A stretch of DNA of 20,487 bases from Zancudomyces culisetae (lineage: Eukaryota; Kickxellomycota; Harpellomycetes; Harpellales; Legeriomycetaceae), in contig LSSK01001083.1 in the NCBI GenBank assembly GCA_001969505.1, positions 1-20,487 on the forward strand. The letters run 5' to 3'. Below are positions 10,104 through 19,727 of this stretch, piece after piece. Under the pieces are notes generated by a model that had not been told where the DNA came from, searched no databases, and was given only the letters and a program-made list of their open reading frames with translations. Numbering within the stretch: position 1 is the stretch's first letter; the number at the start of each line of letters is the position of its first letter. Made by a program: the position numbers and the translations under genes.

Positions 10104-11186
10104 ATCCAGATGTATATTTACCGACCAGCTTGTTTTTGATTATGTCAATTTTTTTTTATGGGGGGGTAGGAGGAACATTTTAGTCCTTTGTTACACTTTA
10201 TTGGTTTCTGTAAACAAAGAGCTGAACAATTGTAGTAGATGCATGTCAATTTAGCTTTTATCTATTTCTTTTTTTTTTATTGTTTGTAGGGCGATTTATG
10301 CGGGTTATTTGGTGTTTAATTGGTACCTGCAGATGTTGGTTACAATTATGAACTATCAACACACTTGGTTAAGCAGCACCTAGGTTATTGTGAGTTAGTT
10401 GCACAACTATTAACTACAAAAAACACATGCGTTTTCGAGTGAAAAAAAAAAGCGGGATATAAGTTTAATCTAGATATGCACCTTTAAAACCACGACTTTA
10501 AAAGCAAGCCCAACTACTAGTGCAGCTCACCCTTTGAATGCTGACTTTGTAATATAACCAACAGTGCATTAAGAAAACATTAAAGCTCTTCGAATAACGC
10601 GACTTTTTTTTACAGATAAAATGGCCTTGAAGGGGTATTATTTATGTTGGTTTATTTATGGTGCGTGAATGGAAGCAAGACTTGCGTAGGGCAGGGTTAT
10701 TCACTTATAAATATTTACTTTTGAATTTGTTTAATTTACAAACTAATTACAGCTTATAAATAATTTTTGTTCAAAGTTGTACTTTTGGGTATTTACACAG
10801 CAGATATTTAAACTATACATGATAAAAGAAAGGAAAACGAGGGGCTAGACAATTGGGTTTCTTGTTTTATAGAAGAGAACCTGCTTAGATATAACATAGG
10901 CGCAGACACATTGGATAAAAACAGATTTTAAAGAGGTATAGTCCCTGAATAAATTAGTATATCATTACCAATATTATTGGGTTGGAACCGGAGAGAATAA
11001 ATTGCTCAATATTTCACTTAAGCCCTTTCGAATCTCTCAGTCACTGCTGTATACACTGGGAAGACATTAGCACAACTGTTATCTCTAGCCTCTGGCTGGT
11101 ACAAAGCTCTTTGCAACCTACTTTATAAAACTCAGCATAACACAAAGTAACGCAGTATAAGTAATAGATTTGGATACTCAATCACT
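10104..11186. other. FIG4-ABCG intergenic region
   Basis: 1.08 kb, AT-rich, with T8 and A9 runs and a G7 run at 10160-10166. No protein-like open frame and no tRNA signature were seen. It must contain the FIG4 3' end and the ABCG promoter; a TATA-like site lies near its right end. Confidence 0.5.
11124..11130 (+). promoter_or_regulatory. TATA-like element upstream of the ABCG gene
   Basis: TATAAAA begins 63 bp before the ABCG start codon and is followed by a short A-rich leader. The spacing is short but compatible with a fungal core promoter. Motif and position only. Confidence 0.35.
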
Positions 11187-13088
11187 ATGCTGACGTTCAA
11201 AAATATAAACTACAGTGTCCGCGTTGGAAAGAGTAGCAGTAACCCAAGTGGGATCAAAAAAATACTGGTTGATGTAAGTGGAGAAGTGAATGCAGGAGAA
11301 ATAGTTGCGATTATTGGTAGTTCGGGTTCTGGAAAGACGACATTAATTAACATATTGGCAGGCCGAATATCATCTGGCATATTAACAGGCGAAATATTAT
11401 TTGATGGTGAAAGAAGAAATCCTGGAAAATTCAAAAAACAAGTTGCATATGTCGAGCAACGCGATATACTACATCCTACACTCACAGTACAAGAAACGCT
11501 AAAGTATGCAGCAGAATTCCGGCTGGACAAAAAGTTGTATTCGCCAACAGAGAAGAGAGAAAGGATCAGGGTATTGCTAAACAACCTTAGGCTAAGCAAA
11601 GCCGCGGATACGCTTGTGGGTGATAATAAGATTCGAGGGGTCAGCGGTGGTGAGAGAAAGAGGACCTCCATTGGCGTTGAATTGATTACTGATCCAAAAA
11701 TATTAATAATGGATGAACCCACCACAGGACTAGATAGCAACTCTGCTGAAATGGTGATAAAACTTGCTAGAAGTATCACAAAAAGGCAAAAGCTGGCGAC
11801 TATAACTGTTATCCATCAGCCCAGTTCAAAAGTATTCCGATTGTTTGACAAAATAATTATCTTGGCGCCGGGGGGTATAGTTTATAATGGACCAGTGAGC
11901 AAGTCTATGGAATATTTTTCCTCCATTGGGTATACATGCCCTGAACACGAAAACGCGCCAAATTTTTTTATCAATCTTATTACCATCGATACAAATACCG
12001 AAAAAGGACTGCAAACATCAACAGACAGGGTCGAAGAGCTAAAGAGAAAATGGCTTGAACATCAAGCCAAACTGGAAAAAAAGAACGAACCAATACGACC
12101 TTTGAGTGAACAGAAGCAAAGAGAGGACACAAGTGGTGGTGGTTTATTTCGAAAGATTTCAATGGAACGAGCAAGAACTGCCATTCAACACAGGATTTCA
12201 ACGGTCACTGAGGGGTTTTTTGCTAGCTATAAGACAACATGGGTTAATTCATGGCACAGAGAGCTTGGGTTTTTGCTTAGACGATCGTGGAGACGCGAAC
12301 TAAGGGATAAGAGGTTTATATACTCTACTTTTGCTTCCGTAGTAGTAACAACGGTTCTGATTGGGTTTACATATTTTAACAATGTGAGTGGCTTTGTCAA
12401 CATACAAAATAAGAATGGTCTAATATTCTTGCTCACGCTGAATGAGGTATTTGCAGTAGTGATGCCAATACTACCAATGCTTATTGAGGAAAAAACTGTT
12501 ATGAATCGGGAAAGGGCAAGTGGAACGTATAGAGTATCAACATTTGGACTAGCCCTAACGCTCACAAAACTTCCTATCTTATTGGTTATGCATACTATAT
12601 TCTTAACCAGCGTTTACTTTTTGGCAAAGTTTCGAGTAGACGGACTGCTATATGTGATTTTTCTTCTGACGTTCTTACTGACAGTGGTCTGCTCCTTTGG
12701 TTTTGCACTAGCTATATCTTCAATAACCTCAAGTGTAGAAGTTGCGACCGTGATTGCACCATTGATTTTGTGCTTGTTTGTGATGTTTGGGGGATATTTA
12801 GTAAATCTCCAGCTTTTAACACCAGCACTTAGCTGGCTGCGATACATTTCTTATGTATATTACGCCTACTCCAATGTAGTGACGAGTCAGTTTAAGGGTG
12901 TGCAAACTAATTGTGGTCCCTTTGAATCATGTCCCGATAAAGGACAAGAGCTGCTAGATGCCTATGGGCTAGGTGGAGTTTCGTATGCTGTTAATTTTTC
13001 CATGTTGGCTCTCGCTGCACTTGTTTTTTATCTGGTCGCATACCTGGCTCTTAGATTTAAAATGAAACCAAGATACATATGGATATAG
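11187..13088 (+). CDS. ABCG (White/WBC) family half transporter, single exon
   Basis: A 633-residue half-size ABC transporter with the nucleotide-binding domain first and one membrane domain after it, the ABCG order; it must dimerise to work. Known ABCG half transporters export sterols, lipids or drugs. All ATPase motifs are intact: Walker A GSSGSGKT (44-51), Q-loop VEQRD (Q91), signature VSGGE (152-156), Walker B ILIMDEP (D176, E177) and H-loop VIHQPSS (H210). A charged linker (about 270-355) contains KLEKKNEP. The membrane domain begins near residue 360 and has about six helices. The extracellular loop before the last helix carries a Cys pair (NCGPFESC), as in other ABCG proteins. The product ends in a basic, aromatic tail, KPRYIWI. 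It is tandem with ERG7, 646 bp away, so a sterol or triterpenoid substrate is possible but unproven. Confidence 0.95.
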   Translation: MLTFKNINYSVRVGKSSSNPSGIKKILVDVSGEVNAGEIVAIIGSSGSGKTTLINILAGRISSGILTGEILFDGERRNPGKFKKQVAYVEQRDILHPTLTVQETLKYAAEFRLDKKLYSPTEKRERIRVLLNNLRLSKAADTLVGDNKIRGVSGGERKRTSIGVELITDPKILIMDEPTTGLDSNSAEMVIKLARSITKRQKLATITVIHQPSSKVFRLFDKIIILAPGGIVYNGPVSKSMEYFSSIGYTCPEHENAPNFFINLITIDTNTEKGLQTSTDRVEELKRKWLEHQAKLEKKNEPIRPLSEQKQREDTSGGGLFRKISMERARTAIQHRISTVTEGFFASYKTTWVNSWHRELGFLLRRSWRRELRDKRFIYSTFASVVVTTVLIGFTYFNNVSGFVNIQNKNGLIFLLTLNEVFAVVMPILPMLIEEKTVMNRERASGTYRVSTFGLALTLTKLPILLVMHTIFLTSVYFLAKFRVDGLLYVIFLLTFLLTVVCSFGFALAISSITSSVEVATVIAPLILCLFVMFGGYLVNLQLLTPALSWLRYISYVYYAYSNVVTSQFKGVQTNCGPFESCPDKGQELLDAYGLGGVSYAVNFSMLALAALVFYLVAYLALRFKMKPRYIWI

Positions 13089-13734
13089 TAAATGGTATAT
13101 ACTTGTAATTGCTTTTACACAAACATAAAATATATACATACGACTGTTGTAGCTACGTTTACCAGACTATCACTTGTTCTTGATATTAAGGTTTTTCCTT
13201 TTTTCCCTAGAAATAATATTTATTTTTTAAAAGCAAAGAAATAGCAGTGCGGCTCTTGAAGTAGTATAGATTGGTAAAATGCAACCTTTCTTTTACCCAA
13301 TGCAAAACGATAATACTAATAGTTGTCCTAGTTTGGTTTTTTTGAGAGAGAATCTACCATGTCTCCACGTTGCTTAAATCAAAGTGGCCTTATTTGATTG
13401 TATACCTTGTAGGATAATATCTCCTTTACTCTTGCCTTTGTTGTAAAAAAAAAAATTATTGGGTCTCCAAGGGATCCGACTATTTGGGAGTTCAGTATCA
13501 TGTCATATAATTTTCACATGTTTATTGGGATTCCCGAAAAATTAGATTTGTTGACAAAATAAGCTAAATGCAGTTAAATTAAATAGCAATGTGAATGTTT
13601 TTTGAGCTCAGCTTGAAGGTTAATCGCACTTAACTCCAAGAGCTTAATAAGTATTTAGTAAACCAACTTTTCTCAAAAAAAAGGACAGAAACAAAAGAAA
13701 CAAAAAACAATACTGCTCTCAGCACTAAAATTAA
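13089..13734. other. ABCG-ERG7 intergenic region
   Basis: 646 bp of AT-rich sequence with A9 and A8 runs. I looked for the fungal sterol-response core TCGTATA or its complement and did not find an exact copy. The 55 bases before the ERG7 start are A-rich. No gene was seen. Confidence 0.5.
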
Positions 13735-16689
13735 ATGAATAAGAACAAATTTGCGGAGGAATATCAGACAGATCTCTTAAAATGGAGATTGAGAGTCGAT
13801 GAAGGACGGCAGGTTTGGACATACTTAGAAACAGATCAAGATGATTTCCAAAATCCACAGACCTTTGTGGACAAGTATTGGATAGGCTTGTCTTATGTAA
13901 ATAATGTTATCTATTCTACATTAAGTCTTCAAAATTCTTCAGATATAGAATCGTCTCTATCCTCACTTGTAATCATAAAGTAATAGCTAGAATGTGGGGT
14001 TAAGATACAAAAACGCCTAAAAATAAATAGAATTCCGAAAATTTTGAAACACCCAAGACTCCAAGAGAGGCTGCGGTGAACGGATACAGATTCTTTAGAA
14101 ATCTCCAAACTGAAGATGGACATTGGGCTGGGGCGTATGATGGGCCAATGTTTATTACACCTGGTATAATCATAGCAAGTTATATTAGTGGACAGAAATT
14201 CAGTGAGTTTCAGATTTCGGAGATGATAAGATATATCTTCAACAGAGCACATTCAGAGGATGGAGGTTGGGGATTGTAGGTATCGCTGTCACATTATGCT
14301 TTTTTTTTATCTTGAACATATCTAGTCTTTGTCGAACACCTCGAACATATCTACAAGTAAATGGATTGAATCCAAAGCTATCAATGGAAGGAAGGTGCCA
14401 GCAAATAGCGTAATCATTGCTACTCGGTAGTTAAAATACTAATTTTCGAATACAAAAAAATAAACAAAATTAGGCACTTTGAGGGAAAATCTACTGTGTT
14501 TGGAACAGCAATGAACTATGTAGCATTAAGAATACTTGGTGTACAACCAGATCACCCCGTTATGATAAAGGCGCGAAACACACTTCACAAGCTAGGTAAG
14601 TGGAAATGGCAGTCGTTTTTTTTAGTGGTGTACACTCTAGGAATCCAATGTTTTCCTGTACAAGCACTTTTGGGGGAGGGAGGGGGTGGCTTCGTAATAT
14701 TAGAGATAATACGTATCTATGTATGTTTATATGTTTAAGGGTCGGCAAAGGCAATAGCTTCGTGGGGCAAATTTTGGCTCAGTGTTCTTGGCGTCTACGA
14801 ATGGGAGGGGATGAACCCGGTTCCTCCAGAGCCATGGCTATTACCTTCACTTATTCCACTCAACCCGGGGAATTGGTGGGTTCACACTAGAGCTGTATTT
14901 TTGGGTATGTGTCATGTTTACGCAATGAAATGGTCTATGCCTCTGAACAAGCTGACGAGATCATTGAGGGAGGTAAGTCAACATGCTCACTGGCTTCAGT
15001 TTGCTTTGCTTTTTGTACTTATTTACTGATCTTTTCTTATGCCTGCAAAATTATTTCTTTATCGAGCTTAAATATGCAAACACATACATACATACATACA
15101 TACACACATACATACATACACAAGTACATACAAGTAAAGCCTCAACGTTGTATTTCCAACTAGGAACTATATACTGAAAACTATGATGAAATTGATTGGA
15201 AAAACCAAAAGGACAATGTTAGTGAGGCGGATAGATACGTTCCAAACAGTTTTATACTGAAAACTTTTAATTCAGCACTATCATTCTACGAAAAATACCA
15301 TTCAACGTACTTGAGAAAAAAGGCAACCCAGGAAACACTCCTACAAATACATTTGGAACTTGAGAACACAAAATATCTCTGCCTTGCGCCTGTAAACTTT
15401 GCTGTGAATATGGTAGTGATGTACTTTGAACATGGCGAAGATAGCACTTGGTTCAAGGGAATGCTTGCAAGAAGAGACGATGTGATGTGGTTGTGCCGCG
15501 AAGGGCTTGCTGGGTGTGGTACAAACGGATCACAACTTTGGGACACTGCTTTTGCCGTTCAGGCTGTAGTTTCTACGGGACTGGGGGAGATGAAAGAGAA
15601 CAGACAGAGTATGGTAAAAGCTTTGGAGTTCCTTGGTGTTACACAGATAAAGGAGAACCCGCGTGATTTTGGTCGGTGTTATAGGCAGAAATCCAAGGGA
15701 GCATGGCCCTTTTCCACGCGCGACCAAGGATACACTGTGTCCGATACAACATCAGAAGCGCTAAAAGCTACAATTATGCTGCAAAATCTTGACTTTATTG
15801 AGCCGTTGATAAGCAAAGAGCGACTACAAGACTGTGTTGATATTTTGCTGGACATGCAAAACCCGTGTGGCGGGTTTGCTTCATACGAAAAAGTCAGGGC
15901 ACCACATGCTTTAGAAATGCTAAATGCGGCGGAGGTGTTTGGTGATATAATGACAGAGTACACCTATCCTGAATGTACAACTTCTGTTGTATTAGGACTT
16001 TCTGAATTTAAAGCAAAGTATCCTACATATAGGCGCCAAGATATAGACAGGGTTATTTCATCAGCAGTAGCCAGTATACTCGCCCATCAAAAAAGTGATG
16101 GTAGTTGGTTTGGTTCGTGGGGAATCTGTTTCACTTATGCGACAATGTTTGCACTAAACAGCCTGTCATATGTTGATAAATCTTACGCAAACGATACCAA
16201 TGTGAAAAAGGCTTGTGAATTTTTGTTATCACACCAGAATGAAGATGGAGGGTGGGGTGAATCCTACGCTAGCTGCGAAACAGGAGTGTATTCACCACAT
16301 CCTGACGGATCGCAGGTGGTTAACACTGCGTTTGCTTTACTAGCATTGATTGCTGCCAAATATCCTGAAAAAGAGCCACTTTCACGTGGTATAAAGGTAG
16401 GTTTCTGCTGTATATATATGCCTTTGCTATACATATATGTGCACTCATATTATTGTTCAATTTTTTAGCTCTGAGTTTACCTTTCTCTTATTTACACATT
16501 CTTCGAGTTACTAATGAATGTATGTATATTTTGTTGTAGCTTTTAATGGATCGACAGCAACCAAATGGTGAGTGGCTACAGGAAGGAATTGAGGGTGTAT
16601 TCAACAGAAACTGTATGATTGCCTACCCAAACTATAAATTTATTTTTTCTATATGGGCATTAGGAAAATATGATCAAAACCACTGCTAG
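13735..16689 (+). CDS. ERG7: ERG7, lanosterol synthase (oxidosqualene cyclase), altered catalytic motif
   Basis: Cyclises 2,3-oxidosqualene to lanosterol, the first cyclic step to ergosterol, on ER or lipid-droplet membranes. Six exons: 13735-13896, 14031-14275, 14474-14595, 14740-14972, 15164-16396 and 16540-16689. They total 2145 nt, so 714 residues, against about 731 in yeast and human. Acceptors are TAG except AAG at 14737-14739. QW-type repeats are visible: [24 protein letters not shown] and NEDGGWGE. Active-site landmarks include H225 in [23 protein letters not shown] with its Tyr, and YPECTT with its Cys. The general acid is D448, but its motif is VSDTTSE, whereas VSDCTAE is nearly invariant in characterised cyclases. 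The MFAL segment after ICFTYA is like yeast Erg7. The C-terminal [18 protein letters not shown] is typical. The reading frame is intact throughout. Lanosterol synthase is the likeliest role; a changed product is possible. Confidence 0.95.
14672..14689 (+). other. G-rich patch in ERG7 intron 3
   Basis: GGGGG-A-GGG-A-GGGGG-T-GG lies on the sense strand within the intron 14596-14739. There are three tracts of three or more G and one pair, so it could form an RNA quadruplex only with a two-tier or bulged arrangement. Confidence 0.4.
15080..15134 (+). repeat. (ACAT)n microsatellite in ERG7 intron 4
   Basis: Tandem ACAT/CATA tetranucleotides, interrupted by ACACAC and AAGT units, occupy the 3' part of intron 14973-15163. 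The tract ends about 30 bases before the TAG acceptor. It is probably length-variable. Confidence 0.85.
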
Positions 16690-17225
16690 TTCCTACTTAA
16701 TTACGCAATTCATTTTATAACAATTTATTATCCAACCCTTTTTCGTTTATCCATCTTGAACTGATTAAAGTGAAAAAGTCGATGTCTTTTTTTTAAAATA
16801 GTGATATATATTTATGCATGATGTATTTGCTCAGTACAACCGAAAATCTTATTGGATCAAATTAATATGAATACAATTTTATGTGGTACATAATGAATCT
16901 ACCAAGCGAAAAGTATAAATATGGAAATTAACACACATATTGACATTCCTCGTCAAGGGGGTCATGTATAAGGACATATTATTGTGATTTCTTTGTAGTG
17001 CGAGTTCGAATATAATCGAATTCATCTATTTCCATCATTATTACAAAGACCAGTGCATAAACGCACTAAAATACATTGATTTGCACGTAGATTATTGATG
17101 TCCTTGTTTATATTTTGTGGGAATTGTCAACAATCCAAAACTATAGGCACGGCGGAGGCGGGAAACAAACAGGGAATAGGAAGAATTGGTGTTTATCGAA
17201 TACATGTGAGATACTGCACTGCTTC

Positions 17226-17280
17226 TTTGAACAAATGTGGTTGTTGTTTTACTTGTGTCCCTGTACTACATTTGTTCAAA
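17226..17280. repeat. Strong inverted repeat (13-bp perfect arms)
   Basis: TTTGAACAAATGT at 17226-17238 is matched by its exact reverse complement at 17268-17280. The stem extends inward by G-U, G-C and T-A pairs to 16 bp, leaving a loop of about 23 bases. A transcript from either strand would fold into this hairpin. Confidence 0.8.
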
Positions 17281-17352
17281 ACTACTCAATATAATACAGG
17301 TTCTTTTGATTCAGCTAAATAAACGCGGGTTGTGATTTTGCCTCTTGCGCTC

Positions 17353-17410
17353 TATAAAACTGGTTCACACAAAACCAGCCCTTCTTCCCATTCCACATTT
17401 CTTTTCTACT
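17353..17410 (+). promoter_or_regulatory. Promoter-like block in the ERG7-CRH spacer
   Basis: TATAAAA at 17353-17359 is followed by a small inverted repeat (CTGGTT...AACCAG) and a strongly pyrimidine-rich run at 17379-17410. An ATG follows at 17415 in the context AAACATGG. The architecture is that of a fungal core promoter, but the frame from the ATG codes for only 25 residues (to 17492). It may drive a noncoding RNA or a short first exon, or be chance. Confidence 0.25.
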
Positions 17411-17497
17411 AAACATGGTGCATGTTAAAGGGATAGTACCCTTAAAATTGTGCTGTGTATCAGAAGGTGTATATCGGGTTAATAGTAGCTAGTGATG

Positions 17498-17523
17498 ATC
17501 TATAACACCATTAAGTTATAGAT
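17498..17523. repeat. 9-bp perfect hairpin
   Basis: ATCTATAAC at 17498-17506 and GTTATAGAT at 17515-17523 surround an 8-base loop. It begins just after the stop of the 25-codon frame that follows the promoter-like block. Confidence 0.6.
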
Positions 17524-18256
17524 AGCCTCCATAACATGCTTTCGATGCTTTGCCGACAAGATTTGGTACACTATTTTACATAATTTGTATAAACCTAAGA
17601 ATTGACAGGTCAATTGGGTAATTGCAGAATACATTAAATCCGAAACAACAACACTTAGGGGTAGAGCAGAAATAAATAGGGTGTCAATAGGTTCAATAAG
17701 AAGGGAGAACATAGATGTATGCTAAAGTGAAAACACAAATATGATGCAAAAGGGTGAAACAACCAATTATTCTATCCGGATGCTCCCAAAAATTGCTATA
17801 AGAATCGAGTAATATGTTATATAGCTTGAATATCCTACTTTGGAGATAAATCACGCGCAATTTTTTAAAGATGTGCCAGAATGGCAAATAAATGGCATAT
17901 TCAAGCAAATAGATGGAGAAAATGGAAAATCAATCTACATCGTTCTTAACAATGATTTGACACAGGTAAAAAGCCAGCATTTCTCGTAACTTTAGTGGAA
18001 TAATGGATGATCCACCTTGCCTTTAACTGCGCAAACAATTATTTTGATTGACAGCTTTTATTTTGGGGGTAAAAAGACAAAAGAAAAATAAAAAGTGTAA
18101 CAAAGCCATCCCCAATACCTGACGATTAATATTTACACAAAGTAGATTGAAAGGATAATTCAATTGGGTAAAAAGGAATGCGTCAATAATCAAGTTGCCA
18201 AATTATGAGAGTGCCGTCAAGTTGGGAGCCCACTTCCATTTTGAGGAAAGATGTGG

Positions 18257-18261
18257 CCAAT
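18257..18261 (+). promoter_or_regulatory. CCAAT box upstream of the CRH gene
   Basis: GGCCAATCACC contains the CCAAT core bound by the HAP/NF-Y complex. It lies about 490 bp upstream of the CRH start. Motif only. Confidence 0.25.
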
Positions 18262-18596
18262 CACCGCTCTTTTACTACCTCATCTGTAGCTTTCAGCTGA
18301 AGCATTAGCTAAAGGAAAAGCCAGCTATTAAATAGCACTTGCCTTTCCACAACTTTTCTATCTATAGCTCAAGAGGTGTGGTTTTGAAATCTAAATGAAA
18401 CACTCAGTATTGATGGCATTTGGTTCTTGTTTACAGCTCATGGTAAATACCGATAATAAATTCCTACAAAGAACACATACATCCTCAATGGTCATTGGAG
18501 CTGTAGCGTAAAAAAAACGTTCTAAAGCAAAAAAAAAAATTCCGAGACCATATCACTTTTAAGGGTTAATGAGCTTGGCCGATTCTCTAGAGATTT

Positions 18597-18606
18597 TATA
18601 TATAAA
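18597..18606 (+). promoter_or_regulatory. TATA box of the CRH gene
   Basis: TATATATAAA matches TATAWAWR and lies 141 bp upstream of the CRH ATG, a usual fungal distance. It is preceded by a 10-bp palindrome, TCTCTAGAGA. It is the best TATA match near any gene in the window. Confidence 0.5.
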
Positions 18607-18746
18607 GAATCACAACCCATATTCGATATCAGGAAGATATCGTTTCTTTATCCAGAATAACTTATTTTTTGGTCTTTTTTATCACTAGAAAAGTAAACCG
18701 AATAGAATAGCAGAATAGTAAATAGAGCAAGAGTAGTACGTACAAG

Positions 18747-19727
18747 ATGATGCATAAGAAAATAGTAACAGTGCTTTTGGGCTCAATACTTTGTATCAGC
18801 AGATATGCAGCAGGGAAGTGTGGGGATCAGGATTGCCCATCTACTTCACCGTGTTGTCGAGAGGGGTATTGTAACTCTGACGCAAACTATTGTATGGCAG
18901 GCGTGTGTGAAATTGCAAACTCTTTCTCACCTCAAAGCTGCTGGGCGGCTCAGACATGCCAGAATCGGGCTTATACATTCCAGGATCCATCTAGCTTGAA
19001 AAACATAGTTAATGTCTCAGGATCCTCAGATAGCACACCATTTATCTCTACCTTCCAGCCGGATAACGCCTCAATTGCCAATGGAAACCTAGTGGTGAGT
19101 ATGGCAAATGGTGGTAACAACAAGGGATTTGGGTCCACGGTCATGCTCAACTCCGATATTGGAGTAGGCACGTATACTGCTAGAATTAAAACAGCAAGTG
19201 TTGCACCAGGTGTTGTGTCAGCATTTGCGCTACGCAATAACAACAATGGTGATGAATTGGATTTCGAGTGGGTAGGAAAATCGCCAAATGAAGTTCAAAC
19301 AAACTATTACTGGAATGGTGTTTTAGACTACACAAACATGGTTTCACATGATGTTGGTGCTAATACCTCCGCAGATTTCCATGATTACACATTTGTAGTT
19401 GGCCAAGATTCAATGCAATTTATTGTTGACGGAAAAGTAGCTAGAGTACTGACAAAACAAAGCACTTTTGATGCCGCAACCAACACATACAAGTTCCCTG
19501 GAACTAAATACTCACTTTTCTTCTCGATCTGGGATGGTGGAAACTCAGGACAGGATGGGACTGCTCAATGGGCAGGTACTCCTACTCCATGGGGTCCAAA
19601 CACTGTGTATACAATGCATGTTAATAGCCTTAGCGTCCAGTGTAACTCTCAACCACCAACACCACCAACTTCATCAGTTTATACAACTACTCAGGTGCAC
19701 TATGTCACCAAGTGCTACGCTAAATAA
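18747..19727 (+). CDS. Crh-type chitin-glucan transglycosylase (CBM18 + GH16), secreted
   Basis: Crh/Utr2/Crr enzymes act outside the cell, cutting chitin and joining it to beta-glucan to cross-link the wall. The 326-residue product has a signal peptide at about 1-23 (ending SRYAAG). A Cys-rich chitin-binding CBM18 domain follows at about 25-54 (CGDQDCPSTSPCC...YCMAGVC). The GH16 domain runs to about residue 299. Its catalytic motif DELDFE is at 169-174, with E170 as nucleophile and E174 as acid/base, as in the family's DEIDxE. ATG codons lie at 18747 and 18750; the first gives the full signal peptide. Single exon. The tail is only about 27 residues (PPTPPTSSVYTTTQVHYVTK...) and lacks the long Ser/Thr stretch and hydrophobic GPI signal found in many Crh proteins, so release into the wall or medium is likely. 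Confidence 0.94.
   Translation: MMHKKIVTVLLGSILCISRYAAGKCGDQDCPSTSPCCREGYCNSDANYCMAGVCEIANSFSPQSCWAAQTCQNRAYTFQDPSSLKNIVNVSGSSDSTPFISTFQPDNASIANGNLVVSMANGGNNKGFGSTVMLNSDIGVGTYTARIKTASVAPGVVSAFALRNNNNGDELDFEWVGKSPNEVQTNYYWNGVLDYTNMVSHDVGANTSADFHDYTFVVGQDSMQFIVDGKVARVLTKQSTFDAATNTYKFPGTKYSLFFSIWDGGNSGQDGTAQWAGTPTPWGPNTVYTMHVNSLSVQCNSQPPTPPTSSVYTTTQVHYVTKCYAK

Larger units (their letters stand above)
16690..18746. other. ERG7-CRH intergenic region
   Basis: 2.06 kb without a recognised protein gene. Contents seen: a strong hairpin at 17226-17280, a TATA/pyrimidine promoter-like block at 17353-17414, and a 9-bp hairpin at 17498-17523. Further right are a CCAAT box at 18257-18261 and a TATA box at 18597-18606, the last two probably serving the CRH gene. 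Short frames in this region show no protein-family features. The GAGTTCGAAT near 17004 lacks the rest of a tRNA. Confidence 0.5.

Noticed and set aside
11210-11779. 189-codon minus-strand frame opposite the ABCG nucleotide-binding domain
   Set aside because: It is antisense to a fully conserved ABC domain and shows no family features of its own.
14600-15177. Several overlapping short plus-strand frames in the ERG7 region
   Set aside because: They read through introns and microsatellite sequence; the spliced ERG7 frame explains all conserved coding here.
16995-17015. Possible tRNA B-box (GAGTTCGAAT)
   Set aside because: The two C residues of the box are missing and no A-box or cloverleaf stems are found upstream.
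17095-17322. 75-codon Cys-containing plus-strand frame
   Set aside because: It has no recognisable domain or signal peptide, and it spans the hairpin at 17226-17280, whose arms dictate part of its sequence.
17488-17600. GTGATGA at 17492 as a snoRNA C box
   Set aside because: No CTGA D box occurs at a suitable distance downstream.
17500-17908. Two minus-strand frames of about 70 codons
   Set aside because: Their composition is that of random AT-rich translation, with no family motif or promoter evidence.
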